A DNA stretch of 39,868 nucleotides from an uncultured Pelagibacteraceae bacterium (GCA_902619745.1 CACNFL010000011.1:1-39868); one strand, 5' to 3'. Shown: positions 16,409-26,021, counted from the stretch's first letter. The notes: a model not told the origin generated them from the letters alone. Numbers and translations: made by a program.

Positions 16409-17711
16409 AATATTTCTCATAATATTTTTTATAAGTGTACTTTTATTCTTTCTTGGATCTGGCATCTGGGTAGCGATAAGCATGATAGGTGTTTCAACAA
16501 TTGGGATGATGTTATTTACTTCAAGACCAGTTGGAGATGCCATGGCAACTACGATATGGGGAACCTCATCATCATGGACATTAACAGCTTTACCATTGTT
16601 TGTTTGGATGGGTGAAATATTATTTAGGACTAAGTTATCTGAAAATTTATTTGCTGGACTATCACCATGGATGCAAAAATTACCTGGTGGATTAATTCAT
16701 GTAAATGTTGTTGGTTGTGCACTTTTTGCTGCAATTTCTGGCTCTTCTGCTGCAACTGTTGCAACAGTAGGTAAGATGTCAATTCCAGAACTAAGAAAAA
16801 GAAAATACCCAGAAAAAATTTTGTTAGGCAGTCTAGCTGGCTCAGGAACTTTAGGACTTCTTATTCCTCCTTCAATAATATTAATAATTTACGGAGTAAC
16901 TGTTCAAGAGTCTATTGCAAAGCTATTTATTGCAGGAATTATTCCAGGGATAATGATTGCACTTATATTTATGTCTTACGTGATGATTTGGTCTTTAATA
17001 AATAAAAAAAGCATGCCAAAGTATGTAGAAAATTTTTCTTTTCTAGAAAAAATAAGAAAATCAAAACAATTATTACCAGTAATTATTTTAATATCAGCTG
17101 TGATTGGATCAATATACACTGGAGTTGCAACAGCAACTGAGGCTGCTTCTTTAGGTGTAGTAGGGGCTTTAATTTTATCTTACTTTCAAAAGAGCTTAAC
17201 CATTGAAACATTTAAACAATCATTGTTAGGAGCAACTAAAACATCTTGTATGATTGCTTTTATTTTAGCTGGCTCTACATTTTTATCATTAGCCATGGGA
17301 TTTACAGGTCTTCCAAGAAATCTAGCTATCTGGATACAAAATATGGAGCTATCACCTTATGTATTAATTTTTGTATTAATGATTTTTTATATTATTCTTG
17401 GAATGTTTCTTGATGGAATTTCAGCAGTAGTATTAACAATGGCAATCATTGAACCAATGATTAGACAGGCTGGTTTTGACATGATTTGGTTTGGAATATT
17501 TTTAGTTATTGTAGTTGAGATGGCTCAAATCACGCCACCTGTAGGATTTAATTTATTTGTTTTACAAGGAATGGCCAACAAAGATATGGGGTTTATTGCA
17601 AGAAGTGCTTTTCCATTATTTTTATTAATGATACTTGCAGTAATACTTGTTGTTATTTTTCCTGAAATTGCATTATGGATGCCTCAACAAATGGTTCAAA
17701 ATATAAATTAA
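16401..17711 (+). CDS. dctM: TRAP transporter large permease subunit
   Basis: 436 residues with about twelve hydrophobic helices. It is the sodium-coupled transport subunit. Family motifs are present: AAISGSSAATVATVG near residue 112, LIPPSIILIIYG near 153, ATATEAASLGVVGA in the middle, and VEMAQITPPVGFNLFVLQG near 372. It overlaps dctQ by 8 bases. Its stop overlaps the stop of the convergent TPR gene by 4 bases. Confidence 0.95.
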   Translation: MTEIFLIIFFISVLLFFLGSGIWVAISMIGVSTIGMMLFTSRPVGDAMATTIWGTSSSWTLTALPLFVWMGEILFRTKLSENLFAGLSPWMQKLPGGLIHVNVVGCALFAAISGSSAATVATVGKMSIPELRKRKYPEKILLGSLAGSGTLGLLIPPSIILIIYGVTVQESIAKLFIAGIIPGIMIALIFMSYVMIWSLINKKSMPKYVENFSFLEKIRKSKQLLPVIILISAVIGSIYTGVATATEAASLGVVGALILSYFQKSLTIETFKQSLLGATKTSCMIAFILAGSTFLSLAMGFTGLPRNLAIWIQNMELSPYVLIFVLMIFYIILGMFLDGISAVVLTMAIIEPMIRQAGFDMIWFGIFLVIVVEMAQITPPVGFNLFVLQGMANKDMGFIARSAFPLFLLMILAVILVVIFPEIALWMPQQMVQNIN

Positions 17712-18193
17712 TATTTTGATTTTTTTGTTCCATCAATAATTTCTTTTAACTCTGTATACTCTTCGCAATTACAACTTTCTAATACTTTTAATCTTTCTTT
17801 GGCTAAATCTATTCTATTAGTAACCACGTATAATTCACCCAAATATTCGTTTATACCCACGTGATTTGGATCAATTTCTAAACCTAAAAGATAATACTTT
17901 TCTCCATTTTCAAAATCTCCAAGTTTTCTAGTTGTAAAACCAAGATAGTTTAAAGTATCTGCTTGGAGTGGTTTTTTTTTGTTTGATTTGATTAATAAGG
18001 CCTGAGCTTTTTCATATCGTTTGTTGGCTTTTTCTATTTTTCCTTTTTTTTCATATTTTTTAGCTGCTTTAATTAAAGTAACAGCCTGAGTATAATCTGA
18101 TTTTACTTTACTAGTACTGTCTGATCCTGCGGAATATGAATTTGTTGATAGTAAAACTAAAAACAAAAGTGAATAAAAAGTTTTTTTGATCAT
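17708..18193 (-). CDS. Exported TPR-repeat protein
   Basis: 161 residues. The signal peptide KTFYSLLFLVLLSTNSYSA is followed by a Lys-rich helix (KYEKKGKIEKANKRYEKAQ) and two clearer TPR units (DTLNYLGFTTRKLGDFENGE and INEYLGELYVVTNRIDLAKE). A CNC pair sits near the C-terminus. Probably periplasmic, with unknown partners. Its start overlaps the pxpA stop by 4 bases, so the two are co-transcribed. The link to oxoproline metabolism is positional only. Confidence 0.8.
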   Translation of the reverse strand: MIKKTFYSLLFLVLLSTNSYSAGSDSTSKVKSDYTQAVTLIKAAKKYEKKGKIEKANKRYEKAQALLIKSNKKKPLQADTLNYLGFTTRKLGDFENGEKYYLLGLEIDPNHVGINEYLGELYVVTNRIDLAKERLKVLESCNCEEYTELKEIIDGTKKSKY

Positions 18194-18963
18194 ATAAATT
18201 TTTTCATTTGGTTAAGTGGTTTTAATTTCAGCCCATTTTCTATTAAATTTTCTCTAATTGATTTTGCAGTAGACAATGAACTTTCATTATCCCCATGTAT
18301 GCACACTGAGTCTATTTCACAAGGTATCTGCTTTCCACTGTGACAATTAAGTGACTGATTTTTTACCATATTTAATACGTGTTTTTTAGCTTCTTCTGGA
18401 TTAGTAATAAGAGCGTGTGGTTTTTTTCTAGAAACCAAATTGCCATCATCCTCATAATTTCTATCTGCAAAAATTTCACAAGCTATTCGCATGTTTAGTT
18501 TTTTGGCTGCTTCTTCCATTTTAGATCCTGTAGGAACCAAATAAATTAAATCTTTACTTATCTCGTTTATAGCTTTTGCTAAAGTAGTAGCTAAATCTAT
18601 GTCCTCACAAGCCATATTATTTAAAGCACCGTGTGGTTTTATGTGAGTAACATTCTCCCCATGATCTTGAGCAATTTTTTGAAGAATTTCATATTGATCA
18701 ATAATCAATTGCCTTACCTCATTAGGTGGAAGACTCATTCTTTGCCTTCCAAAATTTTCAGGGTCATTAAATGACGGATGCGCTCCAATACTAACACCAT
18801 TTTTTTTTGAAATTTGAACTACTTGATTCATCGACTCACTATCACCTGCATGATAACCACATGCGACATTTGCAGAATTAACTATTTCTAGTAAATCTGG
18901 ATCATACTTATTTGAATGATGTTTTGATTTTTCACCTAAATCGCAATTTATATTAATTTCCAT
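18190..18963 (-). CDS. pxpA: 5-oxoprolinase subunit A (LamB/YcsF family)
   Basis: 257 residues from ATG 18963, chosen because the family begins MxIxxNCDLGE, as here (MEININCDLGE). An in-frame ATG at 18987 would add eight unconserved residues. With PxpB and PxpC it hydrolyses 5-oxoproline (pyroglutamate) to glutamate using ATP. Family blocks include ANVACGYHAGD, GAHPSFNDPENFGR, HIKPHGALNN, FADRNYEDDGNLVSR and VCIHGDN. It is divergent from pxpB with only 27 bases between, so at least one promoter must lie inside a coding region. All three subunits are adjacent but split over two strands. Confidence 0.95.
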   Translation of the reverse strand: MEININCDLGEKSKHHSNKYDPDLLEIVNSANVACGYHAGDSESMNQVVQISKKNGVSIGAHPSFNDPENFGRQRMSLPPNEVRQLIIDQYEILQKIAQDHGENVTHIKPHGALNNMACEDIDLATTLAKAINEISKDLIYLVPTGSKMEEAAKKLNMRIACEIFADRNYEDDGNLVSRKKPHALITNPEEAKKHVLNMVKNQSLNCHSGKQIPCEIDSVCIHGDNESSLSTAKSIRENLIENGLKLKPLNQMKKFI

Positions 18964-18990
18964 AGTCTCTAATGTTAAGTATAACATGAC

Positions 18991-19665
18991 ATGATAAAAA
19001 ATATATCAAATCTTGGTGACGCAGCTTTGTACTGTGATTTTGGTAATGAAGTAAATAAATCAATTAATTCACAAGTAATAAAATATTTTAAAACTATTAA
19101 AGAAAAAAAATTTGAAGGGATAAATAATTTAACACCTTCTTATAATAAACTAATTATTTCTTATGATCTAAAAAAAACAAATTTTAAAGAAGTAAAAAAT
19201 TATGTTGAAAACATTAATGCTCAAGACTCAAATGATATAAATTCAAAAAAATTAGAAATACCAGTTTGTTGTCATGAAAATTTTTCAATGGACATTAAAA
19301 GATTGGAAGAAATATTAAAATTAAGTAGAGAAAAAATTTTAGATAATTTTCTAAATAAGGAATATTTCTGTTACATGACAGGTTTTATTGCAGGTATGCC
19401 TTTTCTTGGTGATCTTAATAACAATATGCGAGCTCAACGTTTAGAAACTCCAAGAGTAAAAGTCCCGAAGAATTCAGTGGCTTTGACCGAACAGTTTGCA
19501 AGTATTTATACTTTTGAAAGTCCTGGTGGATGGAATATAATAGGTAACACACCCATTGACATATTTGATAGTTCAAAAGAGGATAAACCAAATCTAATTA
19601 ACCCAGGAGATACGGTAATTTTCAAGGAAATTACTTTAGATCAGTATAAAAATTATAATGAGTAG
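18991..19665 (+). CDS. pxpB: 5-oxoprolinase subunit B (KipI family)
   Basis: 224 residues, an allophanate-hydrolase-subunit-1-like protein. The family block near residues 130-190 is present: CYMTGFIAGMPFLGDL, then TPRVKVPKNSVALTEQFASI and ESPGGWNIIGNTP. It acts with PxpC and PxpA in ATP-dependent opening of 5-oxoproline. It overlaps pxpC by 8 bases. Homologues in Bacillus (KipI) also inhibit a sporulation kinase, which is not relevant here. Confidence 0.94.
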   Translation: MIKNISNLGDAALYCDFGNEVNKSINSQVIKYFKTIKEKKFEGINNLTPSYNKLIISYDLKKTNFKEVKNYVENINAQDSNDINSKKLEIPVCCHENFSMDIKRLEEILKLSREKILDNFLNKEYFCYMTGFIAGMPFLGDLNNNMRAQRLETPRVKVPKNSVALTEQFASIYTFESPGGWNIIGNTPIDIFDSSKEDKPNLINPGDTVIFKEITLDQYKNYNE

Positions 19666-20602
19666 TAATTATCTAGATATAATCAGACCTGGAATTAATA
19701 CTACCTTTCAAGATAAAGGCAGGGATCATCTTTATCATATTGGTATCCCTTTTAGTGGTGCTATGGATAATAGAAATTATCTTATAGCTAATAAACTTGT
19801 TAATAATAATTTAGACTCTGCAGTCATAGAGTTTGCATATCAAGGTCCTCATATAAAATATTCCGGAGAAAAAATTAATTTTGCCATCACTGGAGATGTA
19901 ATTTTTTCAATTAAAAAAAAAGATACTGAAATTGAGGGTAAATGTTACGAAAGTTATCATATTGAAAATGGAGATGAGATAAATATCATATCTACAAATA
20001 AATCAGTTTATGGATATTTAGCATTAGGTGGAGAGTTCGATTTAAAATTTCAATGGAATAGTTGCTCTATAAATACGAAAGCAAAAATTGGATCTAATGA
20101 TGGAAAAAAATTAGATTTAGGGCAAAGAATAAATTTTAAAAAAATAAATTCAAATAAGGATATTAAAAAAACTAATTACATTAATACTAAAATAGAAAAC
20201 ATAAGGGTGATTAAAGGTACTAATTTTGATTACTTTTCTGAAGAAGGTAAAAAAATATTTTATGAAAAGGAATTCACAGTATCAAAACTTTCGGACAGAA
20301 TGGGTATGAGATTAGAAGGGCCTAAAATAGATAATATTGTGAATACCAATATAAAATCGGAGGGTTTGATTAAAGGTGTAATCCAAGTACCTGCAGATGG
20401 AAATCCAATTATAATGCTTTCAGATCATGGTACTATTGGCGGTTATCCAAAAATTGGAGTTGTGGCTAGTGTCGATTATGACCGATTAGTACAGATGTCT
20501 CCTGGTTCAAAAATAAAATTTAAAGAGATTAATTTAACTGATGCAGAGACTTTATTTAAGTTATATGAAATGGAAACTCAAAATTTACTATCACAAATTT
20601 AA
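19658..20602 (+). CDS. pxpC: 5-oxoprolinase subunit C (KipA family)
   Basis: 314 residues, biotin-dependent-carboxyltransferase-like family. Recognisable blocks are IIRPGINTTFQDKGRDHLYH and GIPFSGAMDNRNYLIANKLV at the start, then LALGGEFD, KLSDRMGMRLEGP, and VPADGNPIIMLSDHGTIGGY followed by PKIGVVASVD. It is the partner of PxpB in the 5-oxoprolinase complex. It overlaps pxpB by 8 bases and the next gene by 1 base. Confidence 0.95.
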   Translation: MSSNYLDIIRPGINTTFQDKGRDHLYHIGIPFSGAMDNRNYLIANKLVNNNLDSAVIEFAYQGPHIKYSGEKINFAITGDVIFSIKKKDTEIEGKCYESYHIENGDEINIISTNKSVYGYLALGGEFDLKFQWNSCSINTKAKIGSNDGKKLDLGQRINFKKINSNKDIKKTNYINTKIENIRVIKGTNFDYFSEEGKKIFYEKEFTVSKLSDRMGMRLEGPKIDNIVNTNIKSEGLIKGVIQVPADGNPIIMLSDHGTIGGYPKIGVVASVDYDRLVQMSPGSKIKFKEINLTDAETLFKLYEMETQNLLSQI

Positions 20603-21474
20603 TGAATTTTTTATCAAAAATACCAGGTCCTTTTTTAGTTTTTTTAGGAGCTTGTGCATTAAGTTTTGGAGGTTTAATTGTTAAGTCTTTTGATGGATCT
20701 ACACTTTGGCAAATATTATTTTGGAGATCACTTTTCTTTATTGGAGTAATTACAATTTTTTTAATCTTTACTTACAAAGGAAAAATTTTCAGTGCGCTTT
20801 ATAAATCTGGAATTCCAGGTTTATTTGGAGGTATAATTTTATCCATTGGATTTGCTAGCTATGTATTTGCTATGTACGAAACAACAGTAGCTAATGCAAA
20901 CTTCATAATTCAAACTCAAGCTTTGTTTTTAGCAATTTTTGGTTACGTATTTTTAAAAGAAAAGATTTCAAAAATTACATTAACTTGCATTATTACAGCA
21001 GTAGCTGGTATCATTTTAATGTTGGGAAGTTCACTGACACCAGGTCAAATGACTGGAAACTTAGTTGCATTTATTATGCCGATATCATTTGCAATCTTAA
21101 TTTTAATTGTAAGAAAATATCCAAAAGTCGACATGATACCTTTGCAACTGGTTGCTGGAATTTTTGCAACACTAATAGGTTTGTTCATGTCACCGAGTAT
21201 TTTGGTTTCAACAAATGATATTTTTTTAGGTTTTATTGCAGGATTTTTTCAAGTTGGACTTGGATTTATACTTATAACAATTGGAGCAAGATCAACTCCT
21301 TCAGCATTTGTTGGAATCATAATGTTAACTGAAGCTGTTCTAGGACCTTTGTGGGCATGGATGTTTGCAAACGAAAATCCGCCACTTACAGTGCTTTTTG
21401 GTGGAGCGGTAGTTATAACAGCGGTGGTTATACAGTTTTTGTCTCCATTACTTGTCAAAAAGGTAGCTAAATAA
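20602..21474 (+). CDS. EamA/DMT-superfamily transporter
   Basis: 290 residues with ten predicted membrane helices in two EamA halves. The first half has FASYVFAMYETTVANANFII followed by FLKEKIS. The second has GARSTPSAFVGIIMLTEAVL followed by GPLWAWMF. Members move amino acids or other small metabolites across the inner membrane. It overlaps pxpC by 1 base, so an oxoproline or related amino acid substrate is possible but not shown. It is the last gene before the gcv promoter. Confidence 0.88.
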   Translation: MNFLSKIPGPFLVFLGACALSFGGLIVKSFDGSTLWQILFWRSLFFIGVITIFLIFTYKGKIFSALYKSGIPGLFGGIILSIGFASYVFAMYETTVANANFIIQTQALFLAIFGYVFLKEKISKITLTCIITAVAGIILMLGSSLTPGQMTGNLVAFIMPISFAILILIVRKYPKVDMIPLQLVAGIFATLIGLFMSPSILVSTNDIFLGFIAGFFQVGLGFILITIGARSTPSAFVGIIMLTEAVLGPLWAWMFANENPPLTVLFGGAVVITAVVIQFLSPLLVKKVAK

Positions 21475-21476
21475 AT

Positions 21477-21506
21477 TTCACATAAACATTTTAAATGTGC
21501 TATAAA
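21477..21506 (+). promoter_or_regulatory. Predicted sigma-70 promoter of the gcv operon
   Basis: TTCACA (21477-21482) is followed after 18 bases by TATAAA (21501-21506), with an extended -10 TG at 21498-21499. Expected transcription start is around 21513, just where the riboswitch begins. A 13-base palindrome, ACATTTTAAATGT (21486-21498), fills much of the spacer and could be an operator. Judged by eye only. Confidence 0.5.
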
Positions 21507-21514
21507 TTTATATA

Positions 21515-21670
21515 CGGGAGAGACTACTTTTGTAGCGCCGAAGGAGCAACCACCCCGGAAACTCTCAGGCAAAAGGACCGTACATATTAACTCTGGAAAG
21601 AGAATTATTCTCGCCGAAGGAGCAAATCTCTCAGGCACCAAGACAGAGGGGGCACAGAAGAGTTAATATG
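21515..21670 (+). promoter_or_regulatory. Tandem glycine riboswitch with translational expression platform
   Basis: Two glycine aptamers in series. Aptamer 1 spans 21515-21580 (CGGGAGAGAC, GCGCCGAAGGAGCAA, CTCTCAGGCAAAAGGACCG). Aptamer 2 spans 21591-21650 (CTCTGGAAAGAGA, CTCGCCGAAGGAGCAA, CTCTCAGGCACCAAGACAGA). A 10-base linker joins them. The conserved GCCGAAGGAGCAA and CTCAGGCA blocks appear in both. The outer stem of aptamer 2 is CTCTG (21591-21595) with CAGAG (21644-21648). No terminator T-run precedes gcvT. Instead the linker and stem strand 21583-21594 (CATATTAACTCT) is perfectly complementary to 21659-21670, which ends in the gcvT ATG. Glycine binding should therefore free the start codon and switch on glycine cleavage. 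Confidence 0.95.
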
Positions 21671-22771
21671 GAAATAAAAAAAACATCACTAAATAAACTT
21701 CACCAAAGTAATAACGCTAAGTTTGTAGAATTTGCTGGCTATGAAATGCCTATTCAGTATAGCAAAGGTATTATTGAAGAGCATAAATTCACAAGATCCC
21801 ACTCTGGAATATTTGATGTATCTCATATGGGCCAGCTATTTATATATGGTGATGAAAGTTTAACTGAAGAATTAGAAAAAATTTTTCCATTAGATTTGAA
21901 AAATCTAAAACTAAACTGCTCTAAGTATAGTTTTTTAATGAATGAAGATGCTGGAATTTATGATGATTTAATCATTACTAAAATAGAGCAGGGGTATTTA
22001 ATTATCTTAAATGCTGCATGCAAAGATAAAGATTTTGAAATTTTATCTAATTTACTAGGTTCGAAATTTAAAATGAATTTAGATAACCATAGATCTTTGA
22101 TAGCAATTCAAGGACCTAAGTCTGTTGAAATTTTAAACTCAATCATAAATGGGGTTGATCAACTAAATTTTATGACAGGAAATTGGTTCGATTCTGATAA
22201 TCAAAAATTATTTGTCACAAGATCAGGTTATACAGGGGAAGATGGATTTGAAATTTCAATTTCTAACGATAAAGCTGAAAAATTCGTTGAAAATTTAATA
22301 GAAAAGGGAGCACAACTTATAGGACTTGGGGCAAGAGATACCTTGAGATTAGAAGCTGGATTATGTTTATATGGTCACGAATTAAATATTAATAAAACAC
22401 CAGTTGAGGCTAACCTTAGATGGGCAATCTCAAAATCTAGATTATCAAATGGGGGTTTTATTGGATCGAAAAAAATTATGAACCAAATGCAAGATGGAGC
22501 AAGCCAAATAAGAGTAGGGATTAAACCCGAAGGTAGATTGATTGCTAGAGAAAAAACTAAAATATTTGATGATACAGATACACAAATCGGAGAGATAACT
22601 AGTGGCACGTTTGGACCAAGTGTAAATGGTCCTATAGCGATGGGTTATGTTAATAAAGATTTTTCAAAAATTGATACTAAGATTTTGCTTGAGGTAAGAG
22701 GGAAAAAACATCCAGCAAATGTTTGTGCATTACCATTTTATAAAAAAAATTATGTGAAAGGAGTAAATTAA
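21668..22771 (+). CDS. gcvT: Aminomethyltransferase (glycine cleavage T protein)
   Basis: 367 residues. It transfers the aminomethyl carbon from lipoylated H protein to tetrahydrofolate, releasing ammonia and making methylene-tetrahydrofolate. Family blocks: [19 protein letters not shown] (18-36), IFDVSHMGQ (48-56), [30 protein letters not shown] in the middle, and [12 protein letters not shown] near the end. It is translated from the ATG at the end of the glycine riboswitch. It overlaps gcvH by 1 base. Confidence 0.97.
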   Translation: MEIKKTSLNKLHQSNNAKFVEFAGYEMPIQYSKGIIEEHKFTRSHSGIFDVSHMGQLFIYGDESLTEELEKIFPLDLKNLKLNCSKYSFLMNEDAGIYDDLIITKIEQGYLIILNAACKDKDFEILSNLLGSKFKMNLDNHRSLIAIQGPKSVEILNSIINGVDQLNFMTGNWFDSDNQKLFVTRSGYTGEDGFEISISNDKAEKFVENLIEKGAQLIGLGARDTLRLEAGLCLYGHELNINKTPVEANLRWAISKSRLSNGGFIGSKKIMNQMQDGASQIRVGIKPEGRLIAREKTKIFDDTDTQIGEITSGTFGPSVNGPIAMGYVNKDFSKIDTKILLEVRGKKHPANVCALPFYKKNYVKGVN

Positions 22772-23151
22772 TGAGTGAAGTAAAATTTTCAAAAGAACAT
22801 GAGTGGATTACTTTAGAGGGAGATGTAGCCACAATAGGAATCACAAAACATGCAACAGAAATGCTTGGAGACATAGTTTTTGCAGAACTTCCTGAAAAAG
22901 GATCTAATGTTGAAAAAGATGGTACAGCGGGAGTAGTAGAGTCTACGAAAGCTGCTAGTGATGTTTATACTCCAGTTAGTGGCGAAGTAGTAGATACTAA
23001 TCAAGCTATTGTCGATGATCCGTCTAAAATTAATGAAGATCCAGAGGGTTCAGCATGGTTTTTTAAACTTAAAATGAAAGATCAATCTGAAATGGATAGC
23101 CTAATGAACAAAGAAGAATACGATAAATTTGCAAAGGAGAGTGCTAGCTAA
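22771..23151 (+). CDS. gcvH: Glycine cleavage system H protein
   Basis: 126 residues, standard length. It is the carrier whose lipoyl-lysine shuttles the aminomethyl group between P, T and L proteins. The lipoylation site is Lys60 in [19 protein letters not shown]. The start [16 protein letters not shown] is typical. AAAGGAG lies 10 bases before the ATG, inside the end of gcvT. It overlaps both neighbours by 1 base. Confidence 0.98.
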   Translation: MSEVKFSKEHEWITLEGDVATIGITKHATEMLGDIVFAELPEKGSNVEKDGTAGVVESTKAASDVYTPVSGEVVDTNQAIVDDPSKINEDPEGSAWFFKLKMKDQSEMDSLMNKEEYDKFAKESAS

Positions 23152-26021
23152 TGTTACATAATTCTCAGAAAGATTTTTTAAAAAGGCACATTGGACCTTC
23201 GAATGAAGATCAAAATAAAATGCTTAAGGAACTTAATTACAAATCACTAGATGATTTAATCAAAAGTACAGTTCCAGAAAAGATCCAATTGAAAGATGAA
23301 TTAAATATTGGTGAGTCTAATTCAGAATATGAAGCATTAAGAAAATTAAAAGCGATTTCAAAAAAAAATCAAATTTACTCTAACTTTATAGGGATGGGTT
23401 ATTATGGCACTTATACGCCATATGTAATTTTAAGAAATATTTTAGAAAATCCAGGTTGGTACACTTCTTATACACCTTATCAACCCGAGGTAGCTCAAGG
23501 AAGATTAGAAATGCTGCTTAATTTCCAACAAATGATAGTTGATTTTACAGGAATGGATATTGCAAATGCATCTTTATTAGATGAAGGAACAGCGGCTGCA
23601 GAAGCAATGGGATTAAGTCATAGATTAAATAAAAAAGATAGTAATTTAGTTTTTGTCTCAGAAAATTGTCACCCACAAACAATAGATGTAATCCAAACAA
23701 GAGCAGAACCAATGGGATTAAAAGTACTTGTTGGAAATGAAGATGAAGTATTAGGTCAATTAAAGGAAGATTTAGTTTGTGGTATATTACAATATCCAGG
23801 AACTTTAGGAGATATAAAAGATCCTAGTGAAGCAATTAGTAAAATTCATAAAATAAATGGTAAAGCAATATTAGCTTGTGATTTATTAGCACTTGCTAAA
23901 TTAAAAACACCAAGAGAGTTAGGTGCTGATATTGCAGTTGGAAGTTCTCAAAGATTTGGAATTCCTATGGGTTACGGTGGACCTCATGCTGCCTTCTTTG
24001 CAACAAAAGACGAATACAAAAGATCTATGCCAGGAAGAATTGTGGGTGTCTCTGTTGATAGACATGGAAACAAAGCGTACAGATTATCATTACAAACTAG
24101 GGAACAACATATAAGAAGAGATAAAGCTACAAGTAATATTTGTACTGCTCAAGCTTTGTTAGCAATTGTGTCAGCAGCATATGCTATTTATCATGGTCCC
24201 GAGGGTATCAGAATTATAGCTGAGAGAGTTTCTCAATTAGCTAAAAACTTTGCAGATAAATTAAAACAATCAGGATATGAAATATATTCAGATCATTTCT
24301 TTGATACAGTTACAATAGTTACTAAAGATAAAACTGATCAAATCTTTAAAAATGCTTTAGATCAAAAGGTAAACATTAGAAGAGTAAATTCTGAAATGCT
24401 AGCTGTTTCTTTTGATGAAAAGAAAAATGTTTATAGAGTAAATCAATTACTAAAAATTTTTAATGCAGCAGAATCAATTAAAAAGGAAGATCCAACAGTA
24501 AGTTTACCCAATCTTCCAAAAAATTTATTAAGAACTTCAAAATATTTAGAACATCCTGTTTTTAATTCTTATCATTCGGAAACAGAGATGCTTAGATATT
24601 TAAAAAAATTAGAAGATAAGGATATAGCTTTAAATAGAACTATGATTGCACTTGGCTCATGTACTATGAAATTAAATGCTACTGCAGAAATGATACCTAT
24701 TTCATGGAGAGAATTAGCAGAGCCTCATCCATTTGTGCCTATTGAGCAGATGGAAGGATATAGAGATTTATTCACTGATCTTAAAAATTGGCTTAGATCA
24801 ATTACTGGTTTTTCTGGTGTTTCACTTCAACCAAATGCAGGCGCTCAAGGGGAGTATGCAGGATTAATGGTTATTAGAAAATATCATTTAGATAGAGGCG
24901 AAGAAAACAGGAATATATGTTTAATACCTAGCTCAGCACATGGAACCAATCCTGCTAGTGCACAAATGGTAGGAATGAAAGTTGTCGTTGTTGATTGTGA
25001 CAAAGAAGGAAATGTTGATTTTGAGGATTTAAAGAAAAAAGCAGAAATGCATTCTGAAAATCTTGGAGCATTAATGGTCACTTATCCGTCTACTCACGGA
25101 GTATTTGAGGAAAAAATTACAGATATATGTGAGTTAATTCATAAACACGGTGGCCAAGTTTATATGGATGGTGCAAATTTAAATGCGCTTGTTGGTATAG
25201 CAAGACCTGGAAATTTTGGTCCAGATGTTTGTCACATAAACTTACACAAAACATTCTGTATTCCACATGGTGGTGGAGGACCAGGAATGGGACCAATTGC
25301 GTGTAAAAGACATTTACAAGTTTATTTGCCTAATCATCCAGTTGTTAAGGACTGTGGACCTGCCACAGGAATAGGAGCAGTTTCAGCAGCACCTTGGGGA
25401 AGTTCAAGTATTTTATCAATTTCATGGATGTATATTAAAATGATGGGTTCTGAAGGTTTAAAATTAGCTACTGAAATTGCAATACTAAATGCAAATTATA
25501 TAGCTCATAGACTTAAAGATCATTACCCAATTCTTTATAAAGGTTCAAACGGAAATGTAGCTCATGAATGTATTATTGACATTCGATCTATTAAAACTGA
25601 AACAGGGATTACTGAAGAAGATATAGCAAAAAGATTAATCGATTATGGTTTTCATGCACCAACAATGTCATGGCCAGTAGCAGGCACAATGATGATTGAA
25701 CCAACTGAAAGTGAAAGCTTGTCTGAGCTAGATAGATTTTGTGATACTTTGATTAGCATTAAATCAGAAATAGATATGATCAAATCAGAAAAATTTGATA
25801 AAGTTGATAATCCAATTAAAAATGCACCTCATACAGATATTGAGTTAGCTTCAGATGAATGGAATCATAAATATTCAAGAGAGCAAGCTGCGTATCCTGC
25901 AAAATTCTTAAAAGCAAATAAATTTTGGCCTCCGGTTGCAAGAGTTGATAACGTATACGGAGATAAAAATATTTTTTGTACTTGTCCAAGTATGGATGAG
26001 TTTAAAGAAGATGCAGCATAA
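23151..26021 (+). CDS. gcvP: Glycine dehydrogenase (decarboxylating), P protein, single-chain
   Basis: 956 residues, the fused form of the P protein in which the two halves are one chain. It decarboxylates glycine on pyridoxal phosphate and loads H protein. The N-terminal half opens FLKRHIGPSNEDQ and contains GMGYYGTYTPYVILRN. The C-terminal half has the PLP site INLHKTFCIPHGGGGPGMGP with Lys700. The length and both halves appear complete. The L protein (lpd) is not in the window. The stop is 6 bases before the next gene, so read-through into the lipid cluster is plausible. Confidence 0.98.
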   Translation: MLHNSQKDFLKRHIGPSNEDQNKMLKELNYKSLDDLIKSTVPEKIQLKDELNIGESNSEYEALRKLKAISKKNQIYSNFIGMGYYGTYTPYVILRNILENPGWYTSYTPYQPEVAQGRLEMLLNFQQMIVDFTGMDIANASLLDEGTAAAEAMGLSHRLNKKDSNLVFVSENCHPQTIDVIQTRAEPMGLKVLVGNEDEVLGQLKEDLVCGILQYPGTLGDIKDPSEAISKIHKINGKAILACDLLALAKLKTPRELGADIAVGSSQRFGIPMGYGGPHAAFFATKDEYKRSMPGRIVGVSVDRHGNKAYRLSLQTREQHIRRDKATSNICTAQALLAIVSAAYAIYHGPEGIRIIAERVSQLAKNFADKLKQSGYEIYSDHFFDTVTIVTKDKTDQIFKNALDQKVNIRRVNSEMLAVSFDEKKNVYRVNQLLKIFNAAESIKKEDPTVSLPNLPKNLLRTSKYLEHPVFNSYHSETEMLRYLKKLEDKDIALNRTMIALGSCTMKLNATAEMIPISWRELAEPHPFVPIEQMEGYRDLFTDLKNWLRSITGFSGVSLQPNAGAQGEYAGLMVIRKYHLDRGEENRNICLIPSSAHGTNPASAQMVGMKVVVVDCDKEGNVDFEDLKKKAEMHSENLGALMVTYPSTHGVFEEKITDICELIHKHGGQVYMDGANLNALVGIARPGNFGPDVCHINLHKTFCIPHGGGGPGMGPIACKRHLQVYLPNHPVVKDCGPATGIGAVSAAPWGSSSILSISWMYIKMMGSEGLKLATEIAILNANYIAHRLKDHYPILYKGSNGNVAHECIIDIRSIKTETGITEEDIAKRLIDYGFHAPTMSWPVAGTMMIEPTESESLSELDRFCDTLISIKSEIDMIKSEKFDKVDNPIKNAPHTDIELASDEWNHKYSREQAAYPAKFLKANKFWPPVARVDNVYGDKNIFCTCPSMDEFKEDAA

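Noticed and set aside
20985..21218. Small plus-strand frame inside the EamA transporter
   Set aside because: It is a second frame within a clear ten-helix transporter and has no independent support.
21249..21641. Antisense open frame across the EamA gene end and the glycine riboswitch
   Set aside because: It crosses the riboswitch aptamers and translates conserved RNA bases into a Pro/Ser-rich product without recognisable features.
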